Positions 22,451-36,300 of a stretch of 64,000 nucleotides of DNA are shown in pieces (within the stretch, counting starts at the first letter, position 1; every line of letters begins with the position of its first letter). The DNA lies in contig NC_088295.1 in assembly GCF_032854445.1 (NCBI RefSeq), positions 11,271,385 to 11,335,384 on the forward strand, read 5' to 3'. Position numbers and translations under genes: made by a program. The notes below the pieces were generated by a model. That model had not been told where the DNA came from. It ran no database searches and saw only the letters and a program-made list of their open reading frames with translations. Source of the DNA: Liolophura sinensis. Taxonomy: Eukaryota > Mollusca > Polyplacophora > Chitonida > Chitonidae.

Positions 22451-24398
22451 CGTGTGTTCTCTCGCGATACAGTTTCTTCACAAACTGTTGATACTGCAGC
22501 CTGTCTTTTCTTATGGCTTTCTCGTCAGCTATCGGGTAACAGTTTCCATTTAGCCGCACGGTTATGCACTGAAACAGACGAAATGGGCATCAGGTAAATC
22601 TATTAAGCACGCATAAGGCGCTTTGCGCCGTCTTACGCACGTTGAAAACAACTTGGTGTGCAAGTCCGCACGTCGCACACGTGCGGGAAAGCTGGCTTGT
22701 AACTTGTCAGTTGTTTATTAAAACAATTAATAAATCCTATTCACAAAAGTATGCCCCATAACTCAGGAGCCTCTCACTGATGTGGCCGCTATGAATTCAC
22801 GTCGAACTCGTGTTGTTTTGCTCTCTTGTGTCACGTGGCACGTGTCAACAACTTGTGGATAATCTTGTGTTTCCCCGGGTTCTGACCGGTTTCCTCCCGC
22901 CATAATACCGACTTCCATCGCATAAGTGAAATATTCTAGTACCATAGCCACACCGATCTGTAGTGCATACACGGAGATAATACTCTGACACTTGCTCTTC
23001 AAGAGTGGGCTTGGTGCGTGTTCTATGAGTAGAAATAGAAAAATAAGAGTACTAACCTCTTCTCCAATATCTGTAAAAAGGACCTTGAAATTCTGCCAGT
23101 CCAAGGTCAAGCAATTTTTGTGCAAGTTCACTAATGTTTTGCCGAGTGCTTTTGAAAAGGCCGCTAGAGCGTCATTTTCCATACTCTCCCCTACCAAATG
23201 TGAACTGTGCTGGACAGCGTGTCGGAGAGTCACTTGCTCACCCATGTGATTTCTGTCATAACAGGTGACAGAGCGCTCCTCAATGGCGTCTGTTGACAGG
23301 GCTGAAAACAATCAGCATAATGGCATAACTTCCAACAGTTTTGGCGATCCAAAGATATACGTCAAAGTAAACAATGTAATGTTTCTTTGATCCAGAGGAA
23401 CTTTCTTAACGCTTAAGGAATTTACTTTTGGAGTAGTACATTATTGGCAGCACTGTGATTGTCTTATCACTTATATATTTGTTCGGTGTTTTACGCCGTC
23501 CTGAAGAATATTTCACTTATAGGGCGGCGGTCAACATTATAGTGAGTGGAAACCCACGACCATCCGAAGAAAGTCTTATCAAAGATCACACTTGTACCAT
23601 CACATTGTGTAAGGAATCATTGATAAGCTCATCCCTTGGTTTAGTTCATTCCACCTTGGTTTAGTTCATTCCACCGGGCTCTGCCCGGTTTCCACCCACC
23701 ATAATGCTGGCCGCCGTCGTATAAGTGAAATATTCTTGAGTACGGCGTAAAACACCAATCAAATAAATAAATAAATACTTTGTTATTGTATTGACTTTAC
23801 AACACCATCCCTCAGTTCCGGCATTTTACTGTTCATACTTACTGAAAGTATTTTCGATGTATGGTGTAATTTTTTTGAATGCATTCAGCTCTGCAATTTG
23901 TTCCACCGTGTACAAAGTGCCAGTTTCTTTAGTTTTAACGATGTTATCTTCAAGAGAAGAAATGCAGAATAAAACAGTAAGCGTTTATGTTAGCCCAAAA
24001 CTATTGGCGAGAGGGAGAAACTGAAATACAACCTGACAAATACTACGATCATAAGATGCTGTGAAGTCAAAACTGAGCTCTAATATGGTGAAAGTTTAAT
24101 CAGCTACACATCAAAGCAAATTAGAAAAAAATTCACTCAACAGCCTCGTTAATATTTGCCGCTGATAGCAGACTAAACACGCCCTTCAGAAATACATATA
24201 CATTCGTTTCTTAGAAAAGAGTGGTCTGTATCATTTTAAATTGAGATGGTGGAGTTGGATTGGTCTTGAAATCGCCATCCAGCTGTGTAGCAGCTGATAA
24301 CAGTATCACGACCTACCGGACTGAAAACTGTAGAACGGGAAAAGATCATCATAGGCTGACATCGATAGACGAGACGCCACCGTTTTGGCCTTGTCAGT
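22413..24398 (-). CDS. Receptor exons: long cytoplasmic tail, unrecognised
   Basis: Exons 24317-24398, 23843-23947, 23057-23301 and 22413-22568 add ~195 residues after TM7. They begin [20 protein letters not shown], then [20 protein letters not shown], then [20 protein letters not shown] and [18 protein letters not shown], and end [20 protein letters not shown] with a TAA at 22413-22415. Phases (0, 1, 1, 0) chain exactly and donors are GTAGGT, GTAAGT and GTTAGT. I recognise no domain; the composition is soluble and mixed-charge. If the GTAGGT donor at 24316 is not used, translation stops three codons later at 24306-24308. An alternative is that the last three exons belong to a separate downstream gene, but no start exon was found. 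Confidence 0.7.
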
Positions 24399-27300
24399 CT
24401 GAAAGCAAAGAATGTGGTCTATGAATAATATGTTTTTTTATTAACTACTTAGTTCTTATTTGATAAAATTTGAGGAGTAGGCCAGAGAAAGTAAGGTTTA
24501 CCAGTTGTTGTGTTATGGACAAGTATCGGCCTACACGAATGAATGACTTTTTGGGACAAAAAATGGGCCATGAAAGAAACCTCTCGGGCAGATGTTTAGC
24601 AGAGTATCTGAGGCCTTTCCTTATATTTACTAACCATACACAAGGCGCATTTTTCACGAATGGTGTTTTCAAGACAGTGAGAACACTAATATTAAGAACA
24701 TTCCTTAAATAGGGCTGCTAGCAAATGTCAGTGGACTTACACAGTCCGTCCTCCGGATGGTTGATATGGTATATAGGATCGGGTCAACAGCCGAATTCAC
24801 GGGAAGGACAAAGACCACTGTCCAGGCATAGACATCTGCATCCAGGGCCACTCCAGATAAGACCAAACAACCTGCAAACAGGTAACACAGAAACTCGGTA
24901 AGTAAATGATCTTCGTTTTCTGATGTGTACTGTATACTGACGTAGACATCTGCGCCCAATGTCACAACCTGTACACGATGAACACAGAAACCCAGTAAGT
25001 AAATGATCATCGCGTTCTTAGGTGTACGGTAAAAAGACAAATTTCTGCGGCCATTTCCACAATCTGCACACAGTGAACACAAAAACTGAAATGAATTACT
25101 GACAATCAGGCCTCGCGCACTATAGGCACATTTTTTTCATGTAATATCAAATATCATCCACACAGATAACACAAAACTTAAGTGAATACCTTACGTGTGC
25201 GGTATACACACATTTCATCCGGATAAAAGAAGCGACAGTCGAGAACTGAAATGTGTAAATTCCACTGTAATAAAGTGGAGATTTTTATGCAATACTATTG
25301 TTTATTCCTGTCTTTTCGATGAAGTTGTGTGACCAAATCGGTGACGTATTACTCGTGCTATGCAAGAGAACAATTATCAATTCAGCACGGACCCGAGTTG
25401 CCATTGCGCGGGGAAAATACCGTACCACATTCCTGATCTGTGTCAAGCATCTGACCACAATGTACTTTTTCCTGTGAAATATCTCCGCTGTTTCATCGGT
25501 TTGCTTCCAGTAGATGAATATGTAGGTTAGTCATTAATTGTAAAAATATGCATTCACAATATGATCTGGATGTCTAATGGCACACCACATTCAATAAAAC
25601 GCCTCCTGTAACGTCTACGGTAAATATTTTACATGACAATTTATGGCTGACCAGGCTGATCATTAATAAACCCTCAGACATCTGTCATTTAGTTCTTGTT
25701 GAAGCGGGAAGCCCATAAAACATGTTTAACGGCTACTTGTACCTTTCAGTTATTTCTCACCTATAATGAACGTTGGAAACCAACAGAGCACATTAGTAAA
25801 GACGAGAAGCGCCATCTTGCGAGCAGCCACTGTCTCGGTCCTCGACTGTCCCTTGGATCGCACCCTTTGTATTGAGGTCTGTTTGATAGCTAAGTAAATG
25901 TACCAGTAGCCAATGGAGATAAATGTGAAAATTGCTGTGTTGAGGCCCTGGTAAAAAGACAAGAAAAGTAAAGAATAGTCTTATTAAGTGACATGTAGAT
26001 ACAACTCAAGTAATAAGCAAGTTACAGCACAACATTTACGGTTCACTTAAATGACAGTCCTAAGTTGTTTGAGTGAGTATCAGCCAGTTGCTTAAAGTAA
26101 TTGTTAAACGTACGCTGAAGCGCCTGTCTGAAAACATGGATTGATCGTCAGGCTAAAAACGAAAAAGCAAAGAATTAACAGACCAGTTTATTCTGTATCT
26201 GACTATGTTTAACCCTTCATTATTCGCAGGTAGATAGACAAAGGTATAAAGGGGCAAAAGATGGTAAACTCTACTACAAGGAAAAATATACATACAAACA
26301 TACTTTACATAGATTTTGAGCCCTTTAACTATTTTTTTGTCTTTTGTTTTCATTTTTTGTTGTTGTTTTCAGACAATCTTTCTCAGCTGTTTTAATCCCA
26401 ATGCATAAAGTATATTAAAGAAAAGGGCATCAAATTCCACGATATAATGGTATGAACGGTAATTATACTCTTCTAACATTTCACGCCAGAAAAGCCAATT
26501 TATCAATTTCGAACATCTGAATCCGCATCTGAGAGGTGGATTCAAACGTTAGGACACCGAAAGCAACGGGCGAACTATTTTATGGGTTAAGTAATCCAAA
26601 ATATAAACGTAATTAGGAATTCTGAACAAGTTTGCCTTGAAAATAGCAAGAGTCTAGCAGTGCCTTGATCTGTCACCAGTGTATACTGGTCGTAAATTAT
26701 ACAGCAAATATACAGCTCCCAGTCAATTGCAATTTAAGATGTGCCAGAAAGATATGTAGTAATGTCCTACCATAAAGATGGCGATAGAGTATTCCCAGCC
26801 GGGATATGTGGAGGCAGTCAGATGAAGGGGGATACACACACCTGTCCGGGAATAGAACATCCCCTGAAAGTAATCCATCGGCAGGATAGGAACTCCTGCA
26901 AGCAGTATCGCAATACCCCAAATCAATACCAGCACACCCCTGGCTCTCGCCCTGTTCAGTTTATAGTGTCCGAAAGGGAACAGAATGTTGGTGAAGCGAT
27001 CGAAAGTAAGAGTGGCGAGGGTCAGCATGGAAACCTCTATCGCTACTGTCGCCAAGAATCCCGCGAAGTGGCACGCCTGACTCGAAGTCCAGTTCTCAGC
27101 GTGCATGAAATAATCGCCTTTATAGCGAGTGTCCACGACGGCGATAAAAAGGAGATAGACGCCCATGAGAAAGTCCGACACGGCCAGATTTGTAAGGATT
27201 ATCCCGTTGACTTTACTCCTCTCCGGATGCTTTAGCCTGTAGACGATGACGAAGACATTTCCCACCAGAGCAATGGCACCGACCATCCATAACGAGATCC

Positions 27301-30300
27301 TGAGCGGAGCGATCCTCATGAGATCCTCGCAGGAAGAGAGTTGATCCCTTGCTGGGGCGCATTTCTCTTTGGGCACCCATGTGGCCAAGCAACAGAACGC
27401 GTACGTGTCGGACTGCAGCTCATTCAGAGACGCCAAAGGCAAGAAGACGTCCCGGGGGTAAGAGGATATGGCGTTGTCTTGTAACGCCAGCGTCTGAAGA
27501 CGCTCCAGGTGATCAAATCCACCATGTTCAATACTGACTATTTTACTCGAGTTTAAATACAACTCAGTCAAATTCCCCAACCCTTCGAACATGTTGGATT
27601 TAATAACGTACAACTGTGCTCCACTTAAGGTTAATACCGGCAGTTTGGACAGTCCAAAAAACGACCTGGGTTCTATGTTCATCAGACCAGAATTGCCCAA
27701 CAAGTTTAAATATTTTAGGTTTGACAATCCAATGAATGTTCTCTGTGCAATTTGAACCAGTTGATTGTGGCCTAGATCCAGATAATACAGGTTTGCCATA
27801 GGCTCAAACGCACTTGGTAATATTCGTGAGATATTACAATGGGCAAGAATAAGGCGTCCCAACTCTCTCAGAGAAGTGTTGAAATTCACTTGATACAAAT
27901 TGTTGTACCTTAGGTCCAGGTACCTGGTATTTTCCGATATATTCGGGACATGCGAATAACCCGCGTGTAGGCACTCCACTGAATGACCTTCACAGAAACA
28001 AGATGGCGGACAGGTCACGTTACACACGCGTTCATCATCTCCAAGGCGACAGTCCCGTTTCCCGTCGCAGACCTGCGCATTGGTGATGCAGTTTGAAGAT
28101 TGGCGACATCTGTACATGCCGTGACAAGAAAAGTTAGCTGGATAGAAGAATAGAGGTGATAACTGTTAACGTATAAATGTTGAAAAGGATAAGTGTTTGG
28201 GGAATATGTAGATACAAACCAACACACTGCAACAGAACGACACTGGTTTGGAATATGGTTTTATAGGCTATTATCTTATATCTTATTAGAATGCATTTAT
28301 TATAAATGTTTACATTTTTGTTCTGAAAGATAAATAATGGCCGAGTCATTTCCAGCACATATTTACTGCTCTTTGCTATTAGTCGTACAATCACCGTATT
28401 TATGCCACGACTAGCTCATATAACGATGCTGCTGTCCAAAGCTCTGCAATAACTTAGCTATGAAAACGCTTTTTGGTCGATGCACTTCTAAGGCCATTGT
28501 GGTAACTTTATATATATTTTTTTACCGCAGAAGCATTCATCCTCTCCAAAAGGACAGTCTTTCCGCCCATCACACAGCATTTTGTGGGGAATACAGAATG
28601 CTTGAGGGCACTTGTACCAATCAGCTGGACATTCGTGCTGTTCTGTGTAAAAAGAACACAACCCATAATTGAACAGGAACAAACTTGGATTTAAAGCGTC
28701 AATATCGGTGGTAAATAAACACACAATAGATTTAAATAAGCACATCGTAGCGTGTAACAGCCAACATCTGACAAGTGGTCACATTCTGCTCAAAAGTCTG
28801 GGCATGTTCGAGACGAGAAAAATCTAGCTCGACTCACCACAGTCGTCCAGGTGGGACAAATCGCGACAACCCATCACAAATCCGTATTGGTTGTACTGGT
28901 GTAAACATCGCATCTTGTTGCTGATCATTTTCTTACTGCGACAGACAAAGGCAGCACTAGCTTTCTCAAAGTCCACATCTGCAAACAAGTTTTCCAAAAC
29001 TATTGATATACACTATTAATTGATCGAAAACACTTGAGCGCTGTTAGGATTAATAAATTCCAAATCACTGTAAATACACTTAAACATGGAAATGGCAACA
29101 CCGATATATGAAAATATGTTCGCCATTTACGGTAGTCGATATTTTTCATGTTATGTCCTTACGCTCTCAATATAAATTATAGATAGATTCCAGTGTGGCC
29201 AGAGCAGCTTTATGAGACTGATCACATGCTATTTTCACCACTGTAGGGCATTTTATATGATATTCTTATACCTTTAGTTAAGGTGATATTGCCTTTATAT
29301 ATTGACAGTGATACGTCACCCCAAAAAATAATCTATGAGGGATGCTGGAACGTATTATCTTATTATAACATAATACTATGTCATATTCAACATCATATCT
29401 TGTTAGACGAATACACTCTTTATGTTGAATTTTAATATAGAGTATGTGTGCTACCACAAGCCCCTTACCTAGAAGTATGCAAGTTCCTTATAGCTAGTCT
29501 TCACGGCACATTACGCTTTTCTTCGATCTCTAATCCATTATGTGACATATCTGCGCAGCCATGTATTTTTTCTCTCTATTGCACAATAAACTTTTGAGAA
29601 ACGGCAGATACATGGTGGGAAAAAATGGTCCAAACACCATTGTTTTGAAATAAATTTTTAATACTTACGACAACGGAGAGTTTTTTAAAAGAACAACAAT
29701 GTCTTTGATAGTAACTGCTTTAGAGTTTCTTGAAAACATTGAAACAGTCTATGGGTTCTTAACTACATGGCAACAATGAAAAGCGAAATCGCATTTTTTA
29801 GAGTTTCGGTTTCAAGGTGAGGTCAGATCTTGTAGCAGCAGATTAAAAAAATGGCTTCGACCTTGAAAGTTTCTGAGAACGTTAGATTTCCAATGATTCA
29901 ATTCACGATTTCCACCCAAGAGGTTGACATATTTCTCCACCAGGTGGCGGGATCTTCTACAGATGACATGTGTACTGTGCCGTGGAGACTAGCTATAGGG
30001 AAGTTGCATACTTCTAAGTAATGGACTTCTGATGCTACATAGCAGAATAATAACAAAATACACTTTCAAAAACAGAATTTTCTGAAAAGCGACCGAGTAA
30101 TACTGATTCCACGCGTACTACTGAACTCATTCCGAGTATTCTGACTGTGACACTTGCTAAAAGTGACAAGAAATGACAAAAATGATCTACCTTCATAACA
30201 ACGAAGAGGTCCTATGGTGTGATAAGCTTCCTCATAACTGCTTCCTGTGTCTCCAAATTTCACTCTCCTCAGCGGTAACATATCTGTATCGTTAATATAC

Positions 30301-33300
30301 CCGTGGTCTTCCAACCATTTATTTGTGTTTTTGTCACACATACATCTTCTGTAAAAGTTAAAAGCAAGTCCCAATTTCAGCTATGCCTCTTCCAGGTTAT
30401 TTATGCTGGAAACTTCGGAGTAAATGAAGTGGTACATGTGTATCAATCACATTTCTAATGCTTATAATAATTTAAGTTTTGCCATTCCAAATCGGGATGT
30501 AAGAAGATGTATACAGTTATCATTTAGATGGGTTACAAATATTTGTTTATTCATTTGATTGTTACTGACGAACTGGCGATTGACGTACATGTATACATAC
30601 CGGCATATGGGCGGAAGTGGTCTTCAGCGAATGTTAATAAGGCAGACAGTCAGAGAAATTGATTAATTTATTCACAAGCTCGTCAAATTTCGTTTAAAAG
30701 AACAATTGCAATAGGCGGTTATTCCGTCTTACCTGGTAACGTTTTGACAATTTCCGGTCAGTAGACAGTCACAACGACCATGACGTCCGTGAAAGCTTAT
30801 TTCTGTTCCATTATATGTCACCACAGCGGCGGCGTCTTTTCCAAGCATGCTCGCCTTGCATTCGTATCGCATGAACATTTGGCACTTGTGAGACATTGTG
30901 ACCACTGCTCGGATGTCATCTACAGTGGTCTGTAGATAGTTAAAGTCCCGGGTGTAGTTCCACTCGATATTCTTCACGTGTGACCTGTTTTCTACGTCAT
31001 GGTGAAAAACATTCACAGCCCGGCCCACATCATCTTCAAATATGCACTCGACTTTGCTGGACACTTTAAAAGGAATATATGGATCAAATTTTCGGTCATA
31101 AAACAAATAACTTTATTGTTGTCTGAAAGAAAAACATATAAACAAACCTGTTCATTACCCATTTTGGACTTTTCCAAATTTTTTGGGCATTAACCGTTTT
31201 TTGGGGGAGTTTGGACTTTTCTAAAATGGTTCCAAAAGCCGAGTCGGTTCCAAAATCTTGGAACAAAATGGAGGCTGAGTACTGAGTGCAGGTTGACAAA
31301 TTGGTATCTTGATCGATGTTTACTTTGGCGAATCAGGACTACCGGTACAATTATCGCTAATGAAGTTCACATTGTCATAGTCTGCGGTGACCAACAGGCG
31401 TGTTTCGTCTGGACCAGAGTTATCCCAGGAGTGAATGAACCTCAGAGCAGAGTTACCAAGGCTGGGTAACAAAAATGATTTGTCTGTTTAACTATGTGGA
31501 AAATTGGTGGATGCGGAAGGCAAATTCCGAATCGATGTATCAAAAGCTACCTTTGATGATTAAATTCATGTACTGATTATGGGAGAAAATAATTTTTTTC
31601 AGATTGCCACGGTAACCTGTGTTGTACGTTTTATGTTACCATGGTAAAAGTATGATTAATTTAAGTGATTCATGTAAATAAAATTATGAACGGCTGTTAT
31701 CAGCAGTTCACTGACCTCCTCGTGCACGAGGCATGACGTCATAGAGTCCGTCCTGCGTGTAGCCGGATTCCCGCCAATCGCCGCACGTTCTCTTGGCGCC
31801 CTCTTCTATACACTTATCACCCTCGTCCTCATGGTCCAGTCCACTGCAGTCCACCTGTCCATCACACTCGGCACTCTTCGGGATACATCGGCCGTCGTAA
31901 CATTTAAAGCTGATGTCTGGTCTACAGAAGGCTGAGGGGAAAGTTTCCAGAAATGTTAAACGACTTTTTCAGTCTTGAAAATTGCTATAACTTTTCACAT
32001 GTTACATGATTCGTTTTTGAACTAGATAAAGCGATTTTATCACGTTACATAATTTTTTGTGGACAGATGTAGATAAAAATCAATTTTATTTATCACACAT
32101 TTATCTCTGAATAATACGACCCCTTTATTTGCAATATAATTCTCTTGGGGAACAATAAAATAACACTATCAAGTGAACCATAGAGACTTTGAAGGAACTG
32201 GACGAAATGTTGATATAATGGTGTTGATATATTTGGATCATTCGCATTGATTTACCAAAATATTGTTCATTCATTGAACCTAGAACAAGAAGAACATTCA
32301 AACCACTGACACACTGGTAAATAAATGTTTCATACACGCAATATAGTCCACTAGACAGGTAGAAAGCTAACAGCATCCCGTTAACAGGAAGCTAGCGTTT
32401 GTGTACATAGAGCTACACGGAGCGTTAACCCGCTGATTAGACACGTATTACCTGAGCAAGAAGCATTTCCCAGGTGGTTCACATCCACTTACTTCTCAAC
32501 AGAGAGCTCCGGTTACACGAGACAAAACAGGTAAATATACACATGTTAATAGGTTCTCTGCATTGTCTTGCTTAATGATCCTCATCAAAAATGACACAAA
32601 GTCGCTTTTATGCAAGCTACCCATCGAATCTATCTTGTCATCTCTTGTCGGTTATTAATGAGGGGCAATCCATACAAAGTTTACTCAATATACGATGAAT
32701 ATTTCCGACAAGTCCCAGAAGACAGTTCATCGCTAAAGATGCATAGATTGATGGCACTTTTCGTGAAAGTCAAAAAGTGCTTTGTTTTACGTACTACAGT
32801 CTCTTTCATCGGAGCCGTCCTGGCAATTTGTCTGGATATCACAGACCTGGTCGCCGGGAACGCACTGGCCATTGTCACACCGGAATTCGTCTGGATCACA
32901 GCGTCGCCTGGCTGGAACAGTCAGTGCTTGCTTATAATTTACGACAAATCAAACACACTTAGAGTACATGGTAATAAGGCCTGCGTTACTGACTTGGCCA
33001 GCTATGCCGGAATTCAATAGAAAGCCTGTACATTCAAAATGTATTCTCCAAGATTGGAGTGACAGTAGTAGGTGTTTGGTAATTACCCAATGGGTATCGA
33101 TCATGGTTACTTTGGAATACAACAGTCTATGTTTTGAGTTCACGCATGAAGCGAACAGAATGATGTTGTTGATATAACGTCAAAGATAAGGTACTTACCA
33201 CAGGTAGCCTCGTCCGATCTGTCTGCACAATCCGCTTTGAAGTCACAGTAGAATGATATTGAGATACAATCGCCATTGTCGCAAGTGAAGCTTAGGGGGC

Positions 33301-36300
33301 CGCATTCAGTTCCTGAATGAACACAAAATACGCCAAGAGTAGGAATAAGTTCACGCTACACTTCACAACTACTAGATTCTAAATTCATGGCGTTCATTAA
33401 AATAAGCAATCGAGGCATAGCATCAAACGCTTTTGTTTTAATTCTTTCTATCATTGTCCACTTCTTGAAACTTTTGGAGTGGATATGTTTATACCTTCAA
33501 CGTTCAAGCTGTTTTAATAAAAAAGCAATTGCACTATTTATCACGCTTTGTATATATAACATCTCACCACACTTTAGTTCATCTGAGCCATCAGAGCAAT
33601 CCGGCATTTTGTCACACTGAAACAGGGCCGAGATGCACTCTCCGTTCTGACAACGGTATTGCCCTGACAGACACACAGAGACGTTACTCCACGTGTATTC
33701 TGGGGCTAAACACACATCCACTCCATCTACGACCCTGTCTGAAAGAGAAGGCAACAGACACAGAAAGGAAAACTAATTAAAAACACTATAGAATAATCAG
33801 AGAAAGTGATAAAGATTGCAAGAATGAGTCTCCACAGAGCAGTAAAAACGCCTTAACATGCATATCGATCTTCTTTGCTTGAGTTCTGCGTAAACAAGAA
33901 TTATTCGTCAAATATATATTTTGTGGAATTTGAATTACTGAACCAAGTAATGACGAACTCTCTCACATGTGCATGAAACACCAGAGTGTCATTCGTAAGT
34001 CGAGTTCGATATGTATGTAATACTGAAGGCAAGTGAAGCTGAACGAACTTCAAGTTAGACCTAAACGGCTATTTGTGCGAGCGCTGACGACAACTTCTTG
34101 ATACCATCCAAGAATAATGCACATGGAAAATCACTTGTGTTAAATGAGAAGAAAACATGAACATGATGCCAAAATTAGATGATTTTGCAAATATGGTCTA
34201 ATATCTTTTAATTGTTTTTCTTTCGGGGAAAAAGGGCACTTGAAAATACTTTTGTATGGTGGGTATTTGTGACCACATCTTGGTATATATCTTTGCATAA
34301 TAATGTTCCAAATAAGGATGTGATGCATGTCTAATACATTCATTTGAATACAAATTTGTTGTTTATACCTAAACACATGCATTTAATCTGAATTATGATA
34401 ATATTCAGGAATATATTAAAAAAATAAAAATGATCGAAATCCATATTGAAGACGTTTGTTAACTGAAACGAGCAACTAATTTTTCGCACTGAACTTTTTG
34501 TTCCTTCCATCTTTAATACACATTAGTCAAATTCAGTTTCTGCTCTGCCAAGATTGTCATATTAGTGGTACAGCCTAGTAAGATATGGTCGTTCACGGGA
34601 CGAGGTCGAACAGAGTACATCCGCCAATTCTTCTCATCCACGCAGAAATAGAATACAGGCTTTAACTTTCAAAGATTAAATGCATGCAAATCCTTCAAAG
34701 ATACCGTAAGAGCGTTTGAAGTCCTAATACTCAAATAAGGTCTCGCGTGTAAGTTAGAAACATGTGATAGCCTTCGAAGGTCCCGCATATACGTTAGAAA
34801 CTCGTGATATCTTCCAATGATCTCGTATGTAAGTTAGAGAGTAAAACGGCATAAAGAGTAAAACCAGAGCATTGACAACAATGTGATAATTGACAAAATG
34901 TCACACCAACCCGATGAAACGTCGCTGGTAATATTCAGTGGTTACTTCTGTGCTAGCAGGCACGAAAATAACACCTTTAATAACTGTATTATAAGCTTGT
35001 CTCTTGATAGGTTTGAGGGGGAGGGGATATTATGCTTGGGTTTTAATACATATAGAAATTGAACCAGTTGACTGTTTCAGTTGGATACAGGTGTAATTTG
35101 CACGATTAATTACTGTTCATTAGTTTAGACAAGAAAAATATGTCGCATTCGCTACTACGTTTTACATATCTGAACGTGCTATCGCCAGTGGCAAGCGCTG
35201 GCATTTCACTACACTGAATTGAAGTTTGTTCTCGCCCAATAACATGCTAATTAGAAATATCGTTTCTCTCGGGCTGGTAGTAGGCAAAACTGTGTAGGAG
35301 AGTAATTGTCAGCAGACAATTGCCATTTTATCATAAAAGCTTAAACCCCAAGGCGTTTTGCAACGTTTTCGACCCCGGTAACTTCAATTTCTTCCTGTCA
35401 GACTGTGAATACAGTGAATGGCCACAGAGAGGCGGATGTGTACGTATAACACCCCACCCACATCCTCACCCCTCGCCTCCCCTGATATTACCTCAAGGTT
35501 AAATATGACCTTCAAATCTTGGAAATCCGACTTAAAGCTCAAAAGCTTGCATCTGAGACTAATGTCTTCTAAGTCTCTATCACTGAAAGGTTTCCCTTAC
35601 CACGCTGAGAGCTAAAGGCTATTGACTACCGGAACGCCAATGTCAAGTTGACCTGTAGGTCATAAAACTGACCCAAGCCGTGTATGAGATAATTAGACAA
35701 CAATTTGTTAAATAAATAAATAAACGCAACAAATCGCAAAAAACAATAAATTAACACAGCGCTATAGAAGTATACAGAAAGTTGTTTACCTGTTATTGGT
35801 TTTTCACAAATGAACTGAGAGACGTCATCGTTGGCACAGGCGATGTCATGCCAGTATGCCGTGGACTGTATATTACCTAGAATGATGACTCCGCAATCCT
35901 CCTGCTCTCCACCATTCGGCTGTGACGCCTTCGTTCTTTCCTCAGACACATACCTGTGGGATATATAACGACGCTGTTATACCGTAGAGAATGTCTCCAA
36001 GAAAGATCAAATGTATCAACTCTTACTTTGTACAATACTTTATTTTGCTTAGACAAAAGATAATATAAAACTAATGAAGAAGGGCTAATGATGAAAAATG
36101 GTATTGCAATGTGACGTATATGTTCGGGTTATTGAGCCTTGTGTGTATCATTATCCTTTACATCAGCAATGGTTGTATTTTAACCTATGCACTCGAACTG
36201 CGACTGCGACTTGGTATTTGTGTTAGACCATAAAATTAACCATGTAAAATATATGTTTTGAATATGATTAAATCTCAGCAGAACATAGATTGTGACTTTC

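Noticed and set aside
21588-22491. Three overlapping plus-strand open frames of ~200 codons
   Set aside because: They run across the ~55 bp minisatellite, have repetitive composition and are antisense to the receptor terminal exon.
22763-23311. 182-codon minus-strand open frame taken as a whole
   Set aside because: Only 23057-23301 is a receptor tail exon. The lower part runs through intron and a SINE fragment.
24306-24308. TGA as the true end of the receptor
   Set aside because: Placed second because a good GTAGGT donor precedes it and three phase-matched exons follow; kept as a possible short isoform.
26741-27235. 164-codon plus-strand open frame
   Set aside because: It is the shadow of the LRR-7TM exon on the opposite strand.
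31064-31094. Extension of the exon to the strong-looking TTTCAG acceptor near 31130
   Set aside because: It introduces a TAA in the coding frame; the acceptor at 31063 keeps phase with the preceding exon.
32610-33020. 136-codon plus-strand open frame
   Set aside because: Antisense to the LDLa 3 exon, which has clear cysteine spacing and splice sites on the minus strand.
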